Counted from the first letter of the stretch, positions 1 to 9,988 are shown. The stretch is DNA of 36,946 bases from Sergeia podlipaevii (GCA_030849805.1 JASANZ010002033.1:1-36946); one strand, 5' to 3'. Made by a program: numbers and translations. The notes: a model not told the origin generated them from the sequence alone.

Positions 1-96
1 CTAAGTGGCACGGGGTCTAGCCCAGCCACTGTGATGCTGTCAAGTAGCAGACGCGAGTCACAGGGTGTGCGTGGAAGTGTTGGGAGCTCTTGGTAA
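1..96 (+). CDS. 3' end of an unidentified gene (partial)
   Basis: Frame 1 is open from the first base to a TAA at 94-96 and encodes 31 residues, rich in Ser and Gly and ending GSVGSSW. Base composition here is balanced and codon-like. It changes abruptly after the stop to A-runs, T-runs and TG repeats, as expected at the step from a coding region to a 3' UTR in this genome. The orientation fits the + strand block that follows. There is too little sequence to name a family. The alternative is a chance open frame in a less biased stretch of intergenic DNA. Confidence 0.45.
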   Translation, partial: LSGTGSSPATVMLSSSRRESQGVRGSVGSSW

Positions 97-314
97 CAAA
101 CACCCTCCATACAAGAAAAAAAAAAATGAATCAGCAAAAACATTCCACTATTTGTGTGTGTGTGTGTGTTTCTTTCTCTCTCTGTGTCATTACGCGATGT
201 ATTTACTTGAACAATTCGTTTTCTTTTTTTTTTTTCAGTTGCTTGACTTTTGCTGCTTTTATTGGGAAAAGGAACTGCAAGGAACTTAAGCTGCCTACAC
301 GTGCGCTGACGTAC

Positions 315-336
315 TATATATATATATATATATATA
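315..336. repeat. (TA)11 microsatellite
   Basis: Perfect TA dinucleotide run in intergenic DNA. Similar runs recur at 11139-11162 and 13649-13670, all in non-coding stretches. Confidence 0.95.
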
Positions 337-1360
337 AGCAGGGGACAGGGACAGATAAGGTAGACTAGAAAGGACGCTGAGAGTTGCCAGAGGGAAAATT
401 TCTCCTTTGTTCATTTTTTATTATTATTTGCTTTGCTGACAGCACTATCTATTGTGTAATTTTATTATTGTTGCCTTTTCTACCTGCTACTTTTCTCACG
501 ATGTTTTTTTCTCTCTTTTTCTGATGCGTCCTTTCTCTCTGTGTATGCGTGTGTGTGTATCTGTGTGTATGCCTGAGTGACTGTTTGTGGGTGTTTATTT
601 ATTCCCAATTGAGAAGGGGGCGGCGTCGCGGAGGGAGGAGGCATTACTTTAGAATGTCAGCCAAACCTCTTTTTCTTTTTTTTTCTGTCTGCTTCGTTGC
701 TATTTTATCACTAACAAGGCGGAGTTTATCATCAAATCACTAAAGCGAATATCGATTGTGAAGCACGATTGTGTAAACATGTACCATAGAATTTCAAATT
801 GTGGGCCTCACAGATTTGTTTTAGTCTGATGATTTTTATGCTGCTCTTTTTGTCACTGTTTTTTTGTTTTTGCTTTTTTTATTCCATTCCTTTTCTTTTT
901 TAGTGTGTGTGTTTTTTCCCCTTTTTTTTCTTTTCTTTTCAGTCATCGGTTGAAATCTTTTTTCTTTTTGCTTTTGTATGATACATTTTCTCTTTTGTTG
1001 TGTTCTTGCTCTTCCCTTTCCTTTTTCTTTTTCTTTTTTTTTTCTTTGTTTTTGCTTTTCTGTTGTACTATCGTGTAGATGTTAGTGAAAGCTGCAGTAG
1101 TAGTAGTATTAGCGGTGGTAGTGGTACTACACCACCCCTCCACTCTCTCTCTTTTCTTTCTCTCTTTCTTTTTGCATCAACTGTTGCTGTGGCTCTTGAT
1201 TACTGCCCCATGTCTGGAGAAAGGAGGAGGGGGAGGGGGAGGGAACGAAAAGAGTTAAAGGAGGAAAAAAAGGAAAATAGAGGAGAACAGTTCAACTATA
1301 TAGTGTTCAATCTGGCATATTGATTTAATGTTGGTTTTCTTTTCCCTCATTATATATTTT

Positions 1361-1366
<6 letters not shown>

Positions 1367-1396
<30 letters not shown>
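1367..1396. repeat. (TG)15 microsatellite
   Basis: Perfect TG dinucleotide run in the long 5' intergenic region. Confidence 0.95.
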
Positions 1397-1400
<4 letters not shown>

Positions 1401-2795
1401 TGGTGAGAGAAGAAGAGAAAAGGAGTGAGAGGAGGGGGGAGAGTGCTGAGTAACGATTAAAAAAAATAAGTAAGGAAAAAAGAAGGTGAAGGTGTTGTTT
1501 GACGTCTTCATGACGAGAAGATAAAGTGATCAGAGACTTTCTTTCTTTCTTTTATGTGTGCATGTGAGAGAGAAAGTGGTAGAAATGAAGAATTCGAAAA
1601 CTTATTTTAGCAGTTGACGACACATAAGCACATTTGTCTTTCATTCGTTCATGGTTCTTCTTTCAAAGAAAAAAAAATGAAGGAGAAGGAGAAGAAGGGG
1701 AAAAAAAATTGCACAATACCGTAAGATGGGAGGGAAGACATTGGAGAGGAAGAGGAGAGAGCAAATATCTGGTCCATATGTATTCACCTCATCCTTCTAC
1801 TATTTTGTTTCTCTTTCTCTATCCACCCTCTTTGGAATTGGTGTGTTGTAGCACTTAAGCCAATATCTTTTTTTTTCATTTTTTTCTCTATATTGTTGTC
1901 ATCATTATAATTATATATTTATTTTTGCTCTTAATCAATTTTGCTCCTTTTTTATGTATGATCCAGCGGTGTCGTTGCTGCCCGTAGAGGGAGAACAGAC
2001 AGGTATTCGCTGAAGGGATGACTCGTTGTGTGCATTGATGTCTCTTGCTTTATATGTGTGTGTGTGAAGTAGAGTAGAATGACTATAAATTTAAAAAACT
2101 TTGAGGTAGAGGCAACAGAAGGCAATGGTAGACATTGCATCTTATAGAAAATTTATTCCCCTCGTTTTTTTTATTTCTTTCAGCATTGTTGTTTTGTTGG
2201 TAGGTGGATGGTGATGTAGTTCTCGGCTCCCCACACTTCATTTTAGGATCCTCTCAAGTTTATGTACATGTATGTATGAGATTTTTTTCCTTTTTTTTGC
2301 CAGCATAGTGGTTGCTTGAGTTTTGATTGCGCGCATGTGTTCATTGCTTTATTTTTTTTTCTCTTTTCCTTTTCTTTTTAAAAGGTTTGAGGCATACTCT
2401 ATATTTTTTCTTCTCTCTCTCTCTCCAACAACCGATATTGCCTATCTTATCATTTGCACGTAGTCCATTCCGTTGAACAAATCTATTTTATGAGGAAGAA
2501 CAAAGAGGCGCCGAAAAGAAGACCCCCCAAAAAAAAAGTTGAATGAACATGTAGAAAAAGAATAAAAAGCGGGGATGCATATCTACATAGTCATGAACTT
2601 CTGCTGCGTATATATATTTTTTCCCCCGTCTCCCTCACTTATATATGTAAATATATATATGCTTTTCTCTCTTGTACTTCACTTTCACTCTGCCTTTCAA
2701 GACTTGAAACCAATAAATTTCACATAACACATACACGTTAGATAGATAAGGAAGAGAGTGAAGGACATTTTTTTTGTCACTACTACACTAAACTT

Positions 2796-2810
2796 TAACT
2801 TTTTTCTTAG
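2796..2810 (+). promoter_or_regulatory. Predicted spliced-leader acceptor for the 2866 gene
   Basis: A T-rich tract ends in CTTAG, with the AG at 2809-2810. That leaves a leader of about 55 nt before the ATG at 2866. A second, weaker pyrimidine-AG lies at 2854-2855. This is a prediction from pattern only. Confidence 0.6.
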
Positions 2811-2865
2811 AGAGTGCGTGCATTTCTTTTGTATTGCTTGTATCTACTTCTCCAGTCTCTATGTC

Positions 2866-5800
2866 ATGAGCATCGCACCATCAAAGAGCTGGTCGACGCC
2901 ACCAAGCCACCAACATCAACCAGAAGTCTCGTCATCACTATTGCACGATCCCACAGTCCCATCCGGCTACGTTGATAACAATAATAGTCATCCCCCGCAC
3001 ATGAGCAGCACCACTTCACTTCACGAACCGATGCAAGATGAGAATGCCCTGGCACTCGCACTGGGGGATCGGCTTCATAATGCGCATCAGCAGCTGAGGG
3101 ACGCAGAGGCACAGTACATGTACAGCAGACGAAGCATCTGTGCGGGTGGTGTAGGGGGAGCAGTACATGCATCTGACAACATGAGTAACAGCAATAGACG
3201 CGATGAAATCCGTGAACATTTGACGCACAAGGGACGTGACGGTAGCGCAACACCTTCACCCCTCACAGCGTCATCCACGAGAGCACCTTCTTCTCTGAAG
3301 TGTTTGCCCCAATCTCAAAAAGCACATCCATATCATCGCACTCGAAGCATAAGTGACCTTGTTTATGTAGAGGAAGCGGAAGACAAACAATATCGAGGCA
3401 ACGAAGATGATGATGAAGAAAAACTCAGTTCGCTGCGTCACGCAATGCAAGCGCTCGAGCACACATGGGAGAAGCGCGTGCTTGACATACACCAGGCAAA
3501 ACGAGAGTTGGAGGCCTCTCTCACATCGATCATTCAGAAAAGTATTACCGAGGGTGATGCCGTCTTTAAGGGTGCTGGCAGCGACCTGGTTTCTCAGCTT
3601 TGGGGAGTGGCGAAGCAGACCCTGGAGGACACACGTGCTGCCAGGGAAGAGATCGAGGCGCGTGTGCTGGAGCAGGCCAATGTGTTTCGGTATGAGTACA
3701 CTCGTTTGCTGGATGCCGACTATCAAGAACGCTGTCGAGCTCTTGAAGATCGTGCTGTGGAGCGTGAAAGACATCTGTTGGCTCGTATCTTGGAGCAGGA
3801 GCGGGCTAGCGGTAGATGGCAGCTGACGGGTTCAGAAGCCTCTTCGTCAGAAACAGTAGCACTAGAGAAACAAAAGGAGGCTCAGGAGGAAGCTGTGCTC
3901 GCTGCGTTGCGTGAGGTAGGCATTCTTCGTGAGCAGCTCGTTCGCGAGAGTGCGGAGCGGCAGCAAGGCGCCGTGGCGCATGTGTTGAAGCTGCGTGAGA
4001 CCTTGGCCAATGAGCACAGCACGGCGCTTCATGGCTTCAATGAACGCATAAAGCAGATGCGAAAGGAAAGTGCGACAGCGCTAGAAGAGAAGGACGGCCT
4101 CATCCGCCGCCTAGAGGCGTCCTTGGATGACAGGGAGGCGGAGCTATATGTAGAGAAGCAGCGAAATGATATTCGTGAGTCCACTGCGACAGCAGTGCGG
4201 AATGCTTCATTAGAGATAAGCGACGATGCCAAACAGTGGCAGGATCGTGTAGCCGCCGAGCTGCGCGCGGAACACGAGGCTAGCATTTCCCGTTTGCGGG
4301 CAGACTATGACAGCTCCATTGCTGCTCTCAAGGCGGCTCAAGAAAAGCAGGCACGTGAACTCCGCGAGACATACGAGCAGCGTGCCATCGCGATTGAAGA
4401 GCAAGCCGCTCAGCGCTGGTCCTTGAGCGTTTCAGAAGCAGATAAGTCAGTAGAGCGCCATCTTCGCGCTGTACAGGAACTGCGAGCGATGAATGAGGAT
4501 CTCGCGAACCGCGTCGCCACCTTGAACGAAGAGCTAGAGGTGCAAGCACAGACCACTGAAGCACAGCAATCAAGACTGGTGGCTGATGTAGAGCAGCAGT
4601 GGCGCCAGCGGCTAGCAGAGATGCGGTCAAGGTACGATGCCCTGCTGCTGGAAATGAAGGAAGAGGCCCAGAAGGAACGCTTAGAGAAGGAGGCAGACGA
4701 GGAAAATACAAGGAAGCTCCCGCTTGTCGTCTACGAGGCGCTACAGCGGCGACTGCGTGAGGCGGAGGAACGCACCGCTCAGCTTCGTATCGGCAGTGGA
4801 GAGGAGCTTGCGGATGCGGTGGCGCGTGCAGAGCAAGCTGCGGAGGCTCGGGTTCAGCTTGAGTGCGAGAGACACCATCAGGCTGAGCAGCTGCTGCGTG
4901 ACGCGTATGCGAAGGCATCCGAGAAGCTGAGGATCACGTTGGAGGCGCGCTGTGTGGCTAGCGAAGAGGCGCGAATGCTAGCAGAGGCAAAAGCCACCGC
5001 GGCGGTGGTGACATCATCGTGTAGCGAGACTTCCTCAATAAAAGACTGGGCAGCCGAAGCAGCAAAAGCGGTGCAAGCGCGGCATGATGCTCTCCGCAAA
5101 GAAACAGAGAAGCAACGCGTAGCTCTGCGGGAGGAGCAGGCCGCATGGGAAGCAAAGCAAGGTACATGCCAAGTACAACTTGTCGCGGAGTACGAGGGTC
5201 AGCTGCTAGCGGCGAAGTCTGCTATGAATGAACGTATCAGCACCATGGCGGCAGACTTCCTCAAGGATCTCGCAGCACGTGAGGAGTTGTGGTCCCAACA
5301 GCTAGCGGATATGTCGACGATGTGGTGGCACGCACGCAATGCGGAGGTCTCAGCTGTTGTCAAACATTATGCATGTCTTGCATTGGCGTCAGCACAGGAA
5401 GAGGAAAGGAAGAAGAAGAGTGGCAGCGAGGCCGACGTATCCTCTTCTCCTTCCCTTTCATCTGTGGCTGTGATGGAAATGCTGAAGCACCAAGAGCAGC
5501 GCGCCGCAGCCAGAGAGACGGAACTTACCGCGCAGCTCGCGGCCGCCCTTGAGCGCGTTGACACCGCAAACGAGGCTCACGCACGTGAGGTGGTGGTGCA
5601 GCAGTCAGCGGAGCTCCATCGTCTCACGGAGGCCCGCGTGACGGAGAGTAATGCGAGGTGGCGAGAACTTCAGGAGACTCAGCTGCAGCAGGCGCGGCAG
5701 GCGAGTGAGCAACAGCGCGCGTTTGAAGACAGCTTGCGGACCCAGGTGGAGGAAGTGCTACAGGCAGAGCGGGAGAAGAGCGAGGAGGCGCTGGCGCAGC

Positions 5801-7734
5801 TGCGAGAGCAACACTTCAGAGAGCTAGATGGGGTGAACGAGGGGGCTGCGAAGCGTGAAGGATACCTTCGCGTGACGTTACAAGCCACTCACGCAGCAGC
5901 CCTGGAGAAGCAGGCACGCGACCTTGCCCGCCAGCACGCGGAGGCCCTTGCTGAGGCGTTGGATTCGTGCCGCCACAGCTACCAGGAGAGAGAAGCTCAC
6001 TCATTACAGCTGCAGGAGCACAAGAAGGTCTTAGAGGCTCAAATGGTGCGGGAACGCGAGCTGCTGCAGGCACGCATCGATGCATTGGAGTCAGCACTTG
6101 CGGAGGCGCGCGCACAGTACGCCAACGACCTTGCGTCGGTCGAGACTCGCCATCTACGCCGTCGCGAGGAGCTAGAGAAGTCTATGACGGAGGCCTACAA
6201 GGAGTCGACTGCTCAACTGCAAGAGGAACTAGATTGCATTTCCGGGAAGCTTGCTGAGGCGCGTGCGTGTGCAGCGCGCCAGGAGCAGCAGCAAGCCTCT
6301 GCTGCGAGTGCTGTCGCACGCGAGAGGGAGGCCCTAGTGCAGTACGAAGCCTCCGTGCTGGCACAGCAAGAGGTTCTAGCGCGCGGAGCGGAGGAAGCAC
6401 GTGTAGCCGTAGCAGCAGCAGCAGCAGCGGAAGCGGAAGCGGCGGCAGTCGCACAAGCGGAGAGGAGTCATGCATTAGCACTACAGAGGGAAGAAGCACT
6501 GCGGGCAGAATACGTAGCATCTCTTGCTCAGGTGAAAGCTGAAGCACAGGCGGTGCGAGAGGCGCAGCAGGCACAGCTGCGAGAAGAACGTGAGCGGCGT
6601 GAGACGGCCGAGCTGCAGGTGCAGGAGGCACAGGCTGCCAGCGCGTATCACGTGAAGGAGCATGAGGAGATGCTCGCGGCACACGAGCGCGAGAAGCAGC
6701 AGCTGCGGGAGGCACTGAGGCAAAAAACTCTTGAAGTGGAAAAGCGGCAGCAGCAGCAGCAGCAGCACTCTAGACTACTCACACGTGACCTAGAGGAAGC
6801 CATGCAGAGCACACACGAAACGCTCAGCAGCAACACCTTCACCGAACAGCAACCTTTTTCTCCCTTGATACCGCCACGTCGGGGACACGTGCAGCCCAAT
6901 CTCTCTAAGAGTCATGTCACTACATCCTTGGCGACTCCACCTACGCGACAACAACAACAGCAGCAGGTGTCACATCTGAGACACCAACCGCAGGACCCCC
7001 TTTCTTCACGTGTTCAATACGTATTGGCTCGTTCACTGGTGTCTTCGCGGCGGCAGTCACTTCTTCAAGACAGCCAGGAGGCAACAGCAATGGAGGCTCC
7101 TCCTCCGCCTCCTCCCTCTCACATGCATTACACCTCAGGCTCTCTTGGTCGCACAATGCCAAGTCCCAGTCACATCATCACTAACGATGATGGAAAGAAG
7201 AATGTTAGCAACGAGAGTTGTAATAGCAGCAGTGGTGGTGGTACTGCCAGCAGGATCCCTTCAATCCCTGTGCTAAAGGTGCGGCTTCGACAGCTGTGGA
7301 ATGTTCTCGAGGTGCCACAAGAGGAGCAAGAGACGTTCAACCGGAACGTGGAGGCAATTCTTGCCATGAGCAGTGCTGATAGTGATACTTCTGCTGCTGC
7401 TGCTGTTGAGCGAGAGCACCAGCGAATGTTATGGGGCGAGGTGCAGCGATGTGAAGTGCAACTCCCTTTGCTTGAGCTGGTAGCGCGGCGGGAGCTGGTG
7501 CAGCAGCAGCTAGAGCTTCACCAAGCGCGAGATTCAAGTAACAGCAACAGTGGTGGTGGTGGTGCTTCAGCGTCATTGCCCTCCTCCTCTTATGCCGCCA
7601 CGACCATTCGGCAGCTAGAAACTGAGCTTTGTGAGCTGACAGAACAGCTGAAAGTGGAGGTGCCGCAGTTCGAGGAGCAGTATGGGCAGGCATTCACCTA
7701 CGCAGGACGCCGATGGCTTGATGCTTTTTGTTGA
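2866..7734 (+). CDS. Large coiled-coil protein with a MAP65/Ase1-like C-terminus
   Basis: The product is 1622 aa. The open frame reaches back to 2758, but only through GTG and AT-rich hydrophobic codons across a predicted splice acceptor (AG 2809-2810), so the ATG at 2866 (MSIAPSKSW) is the start. Residues ~1-190 are polar and low complexity. Residues ~190-1400 are almost continuous Glu/Ala/Gln/Arg-rich heptads, a long coiled coil with a few breaks and short polyQ and polyA runs. A proline/serine-rich linker follows. Near the C-terminus, LRQLWNVLEVPQEEQ (residues ~1473-1487) resembles the LWxxxxxPxEEQ signature of MAP65/Ase1/PRC1 microtubule cross-linkers, and FTYAGRRWL (1610-1618) lies about where that family has its (R/Y)xxNRGG-like motif. 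A cytoskeletal role (basal body, flagellum or spindle midzone) is inference. The coiled coil itself is not diagnostic. Confidence 0.85.
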   Translation: MSIAPSKSWSTPPSHQHQPEVSSSLLHDPTVPSGYVDNNNSHPPHMSSTTSLHEPMQDENALALALGDRLHNAHQQLRDAEAQYMYSRRSICAGGVGGAVHASDNMSNSNRRDEIREHLTHKGRDGSATPSPLTASSTRAPSSLKCLPQSQKAHPYHRTRSISDLVYVEEAEDKQYRGNEDDDEEKLSSLRHAMQALEHTWEKRVLDIHQAKRELEASLTSIIQKSITEGDAVFKGAGSDLVSQLWGVAKQTLEDTRAAREEIEARVLEQANVFRYEYTRLLDADYQERCRALEDRAVERERHLLARILEQERASGRWQLTGSEASSSETVALEKQKEAQEEAVLAALREVGILREQLVRESAERQQGAVAHVLKLRETLANEHSTALHGFNERIKQMRKESATALEEKDGLIRRLEASLDDREAELYVEKQRNDIRESTATAVRNASLEISDDAKQWQDRVAAELRAEHEASISRLRADYDSSIAALKAAQEKQARELRETYEQRAIAIEEQAAQRWSLSVSEADKSVERHLRAVQELRAMNEDLANRVATLNEELEVQAQTTEAQQSRLVADVEQQWRQRLAEMRSRYDALLLEMKEEAQKERLEKEADEENTRKLPLVVYEALQRRLREAEERTAQLRIGSGEELADAVARAEQAAEARVQLECERHHQAEQLLRDAYAKASEKLRITLEARCVASEEARMLAEAKATAAVVTSSCSETSSIKDWAAEAAKAVQARHDALRKETEKQRVALREEQAAWEAKQGTCQVQLVAEYEGQLLAAKSAMNERISTMAADFLKDLAAREELWSQQLADMSTMWWHARNAEVSAVVKHYACLALASAQEEERKKKSGSEADVSSSPSLSSVAVMEMLKHQEQRAAARETELTAQLAAALERVDTANEAHAREVVVQQSAELHRLTEARVTESNARWRELQETQLQQARQASEQQRAFEDSLRTQVEEVLQAEREKSEEALAQLREQHFRELDGVNEGAAKREGYLRVTLQATHAAALEKQARDLARQHAEALAEALDSCRHSYQEREAHSLQLQEHKKVLEAQMVRERELLQARIDALESALAEARAQYANDLASVETRHLRRREELEKSMTEAYKESTAQLQEELDCISGKLAEARACAARQEQQQASAASAVAREREALVQYEASVLAQQEVLARGAEEARVAVAAAAAAEAEAAAVAQAERSHALALQREEALRAEYVASLAQVKAEAQAVREAQQAQLREERERRETAELQVQEAQAASAYHVKEHEEMLAAHEREKQQLREALRQKTLEVEKRQQQQQQHSRLLTRDLEEAMQSTHETLSSNTFTEQQPFSPLIPPRRGHVQPNLSKSHVTTSLATPPTRQQQQQQVSHLRHQPQDPLSSRVQYVLARSLVSSRRQSLLQDSQEATAMEAPPPPPPSHMHYTSGSLGRTMPSPSHIITNDDGKKNVSNESCNSSSGGGTASRIPSIPVLKVRLRQLWNVLEVPQEEQETFNRNVEAILAMSSADSDTSAAAAVEREHQRMLWGEVQRCEVQLPLLELVARRELVQQQLELHQARDSSNSNSGGGGASASLPSSSYAATTIRQLETELCELTEQLKVEVPQFEEQYGQAFTYAGRRWLDAFC

Positions 7735-8580
7735 ATGCTAGAGGCGAGCTTTTAAGTACTCTCCTCCCTGAGCGAATGCCTACGTTATTTATAAGGCAAG
7801 AGTAGGATGGTGGGTAGGAAACAACGAACGGGCGGTAAATTACCGCAAAGACATTCAGGTACATTGGTCGATTATTGTTTTTTCTCCTTCTTTTTTTTAT
7901 TTTTTATTTATTTTTGTTCATCTAGATGCACTACACTAGAGAGAGAGAGATAAAACTCAGCAAGATAGAACAACATTTATATGTTGAGGAGAAAGAAATG
8001 CAACTATGTACGCGTTCATTTGTTAAACGTTTTCCTGAAAGAAAAATGAAAGAATAATGGATTTGTCTTTCAAAACAATGACTACTCGTTTTTGTTGTTG
8101 TTATATTTTTTTTTTCTTGCTCTTCCCTTTTTGTATTTTTTCTGTTTGTTTGTAGAACGCGTCGAGTACGCACAAAGCAGCACGCTTGCTCACTTATCAT
8201 TATTACTATTGTTACTGTAGCTATAGTTTTTGTTTTCTTTCACATACACACACACGCATACGTGTATATATACACACTTGCTCAGCTTCACTTACTGTGA
8301 ACTTCATTTCGGGGTTTTTTTTTTTGCTGTCGCTGTAGCTATTTTTTATTTTTAAGCCCCGCATTACATTTCTATTGAGAGTTGTACGAATTTTGGCTTG
8401 TTATACTGGACACACTGTGAAATACAGTGCTATTGGTTTGTTCTCGTGGTTTTTGTGGTTATTTTATTTTTACGATTGAGGTGTACCAGTAGCGGTAGTA
8501 GTTGTTCCAAAAAAAAAAAAAACAGTAATTGATTATATTATCAATTTCATAAATTTTTTTTTTGTTGCTAACAACGGCGA
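7735..8580. other. Intergenic region between coiled-coil gene and hypothetical gene
   Basis: About 850 bp of A/T-rich sequence with T-runs, short CA/TA repeats and pyrimidine tracts. I see no gene in it. The likely trans-splice acceptor of the next gene is the AG at 8479-8480, after a T-rich stretch. Confidence 0.7.
8461..8480 (+). promoter_or_regulatory. Predicted spliced-leader acceptor for the 8581 gene
   Basis: A T-rich stretch ends in GATTGAG with AG at 8479-8480. No ATG occurs between it and 8581, which supports 8581 as the initiation codon. Alternative AGs lie at about 8489-8496 and 8515. Confidence 0.4.
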
Positions 8581-9435
8581 ATGCCCACGAAGAGTGATGA
8601 TCACAATCAGATTACCAACGTCAAGGTGAACGTGTCTGGCACTCTCACTCTTCCTCTGAAGCTATCGCTATTGCGAGGGATTGAGGACCCAGTGCTCGAG
8701 GAAACCATCCTGCAAGAGGCAGTGCGCCTCGCCGTCTCCGAACGGCTGGGCTACTTCGATAGCATGGACATCACTATAGGGTATGATGAAGGCGGCCGGA
8801 AGACCTGCGAGGCTCGTCTGCAACTAGATAAACTAGGTGAGTGCATCGAGAGCATTCAGAAGGCGCATGAACACTTCATCGCGCACGCAGAGCTCATGCG
8901 AGAGTTGTTAGTGGCAGCCAAGCAGGAGGCGGAAGGCGGCCAGTCTTCGCAAAGCAACAGTAGTGAAGCAGGGGCAGAGAACATCAAATCATCTAGTAGC
9001 GCCATCTTGAATGCAGAGGTGACTTCGACGCTTCTCAAGGTGGTGGATGCTATGCTCAGCACGCCGCGAAACATTGTCGAGGCTGCCGCGGCTTCCCCGC
9101 TAACCAAGAGTGCCGGTAGCGGCACAACCAATACAACGTCGATCATGGAAGGGGGCATTCCGTCTGCCTCCTTTGTGGAAGAAGTGGAGGAAGCCCCATA
9201 TGTAGAGCGTGCTCACTCTGCTACACGGATGGAGGTGCTGCAAGCAGACGAAAACAATCAAAGGAGGATAGACAAGGCCAAAGACGGTGCTGGAGGTGAA
9301 TCTTATGACTACCGCAAGATGGACCCTGAAGCCGTTGGCTACGGCGGTTATTCGCTCCTGGGAGGCAATCATGAGGATGCACAAGATGAAGAAGAAGAAG
9401 TTGACTATGCTGCCATGGGCTACACAGCACTATAA
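8581..9435 (+). CDS. Hypothetical protein, 284 aa
   Basis: I do not recognise this family. The ATG is the first one after the predicted splice acceptor, and composition is clearly coding. Residues ~12-110 look like a small mixed alpha/beta domain: a VNVSGTLTLPLKL strand-like segment, then a helix with EETILQEAVRLAVSERLGYFD, then a helical stretch to about 125. The middle (~120-240) is low complexity (Ser, Gly, Glu). The tail is acidic and aromatic/Gly-rich: YDYRKMDPEAVGYGGYSLL, then an Asp/Glu run, then DYAAMGYTAL at the very end. The repeated (V/M)GY motif next to acidic residues could be a short binding tail. There is no signal peptide or membrane segment. It lies in the + block between the coiled-coil protein and the O-methyltransferase, and the context gives no functional hint. 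Confidence 0.85.
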   Translation: MPTKSDDHNQITNVKVNVSGTLTLPLKLSLLRGIEDPVLEETILQEAVRLAVSERLGYFDSMDITIGYDEGGRKTCEARLQLDKLGECIESIQKAHEHFIAHAELMRELLVAAKQEAEGGQSSQSNSSEAGAENIKSSSSAILNAEVTSTLLKVVDAMLSTPRNIVEAAAASPLTKSAGSGTTNTTSIMEGGIPSASFVEEVEEAPYVERAHSATRMEVLQADENNQRRIDKAKDGAGGESYDYRKMDPEAVGYGGYSLLGGNHEDAQDEEEEVDYAAMGYTAL

Positions 9436-9803
9436 AATGTCTCTCTTCCTCCCACCCCTCTTCGGTACTACCTCAAAAGTTTTTGGAAGAAAAAGAAGAG
9501 AAAAAAGTGAGTTTTGCTTTTTACTCTTGTACTCCTCTTGAACTGGCTGCTTTATTTTAAAATAAATAAGTAAAATGCAGTGTAAACAAGCGCGTATGTA
9601 TGTGTTTCTTTGTTTCTGTGTCTGTTGCATAGAAGAAAAAAAGAGGGAAACTTAATGCTATGCATTCCGGTGTGTTGTAGTAGTCATTTTCGTTTATTTA
9701 TCTTTTAGATTTTTTTTTTGAAACAGGCCTGTTTTGAAACTATTTTTTTTCTTCGCTATTTTTTTTTTGTATCTGCTCGCATGTCTTTTTCTTCCCTCCA
9801 TCC

Positions 9804-9988
9804 TTTTCGTTGTTGTTGTTTTCTTGTTCGCACCTTTTCTTTTATATGTTGTTCATTTCTTTTAGAGTCATACGTGAGAAATATATTATTTTTTCTATCG
9901 CAAAGTTTTATCATCTACATACACACATTTTACAAAAAATAAAACGCTTATTATTTTTCCTTTTTCTCTCTTTTTCTCCCCCTTTCAT
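9804..9988 (+). repeat. Direct repeat, copy 1 (5' flank of O-methyltransferase)
   Basis: This ~185-bp stretch recurs at 10710-10894, offset by 906 bp. Shared blocks include TTCTTGTTCGCACCTTTTCT, TATGTTGTTCATTTCTTTTA followed by GAGTCATACGTGAGAAATAT, and CTCCCCCTTTCAT. Copy 1 differs by a few indels, for example an extra TTTTTTCTATC near 9890. It contains a pyrimidine-AG acceptor at 9864-9865 and ends 2 nt before the ATG, so it is the gene's own 5' control region. Confidence 0.92.
9850..9865 (+). promoter_or_regulatory. Predicted spliced-leader acceptor for the O-methyltransferase
   Basis: TTCATTTCTTTTAG with the AG at 9864-9865. No ATG occurs between here and 9991. The same site is present in the downstream repeat copy at 10770-10771. 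Confidence 0.55.

Larger units (their letters stand above)
97..2865. other. Long intergenic region, AT-rich and low complexity
   Basis: About 2.8 kb without a supportable gene. It holds long T and pyrimidine runs, TA and TG microsatellites, purine-rich patches (around 1210-1280 and 1400-1500) and several weak AG acceptor contexts. A 29-codon ORF at 654-743 with a hydrophobic core is the only small frame worth noting. The region should include the 3' UTR of the upstream gene and the trans-splicing signals of the large coiled-coil gene that begins at 2866. Confidence 0.7.

Noticed and set aside
1000..1323. 107-codon + strand ORF with poly-Phe/Leu runs
   Set aside because: Translation of T-rich and GA-rich low-complexity DNA. 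No splice context or domain supports it.
2758..2865. N-terminal extension of the coiled-coil protein with a hydrophobic, signal-like stretch
   Set aside because: The frame begins with GTG, is T-rich in composition and runs across a good splice acceptor (AG 2809-2810). The ATG at 2866 is the better start.
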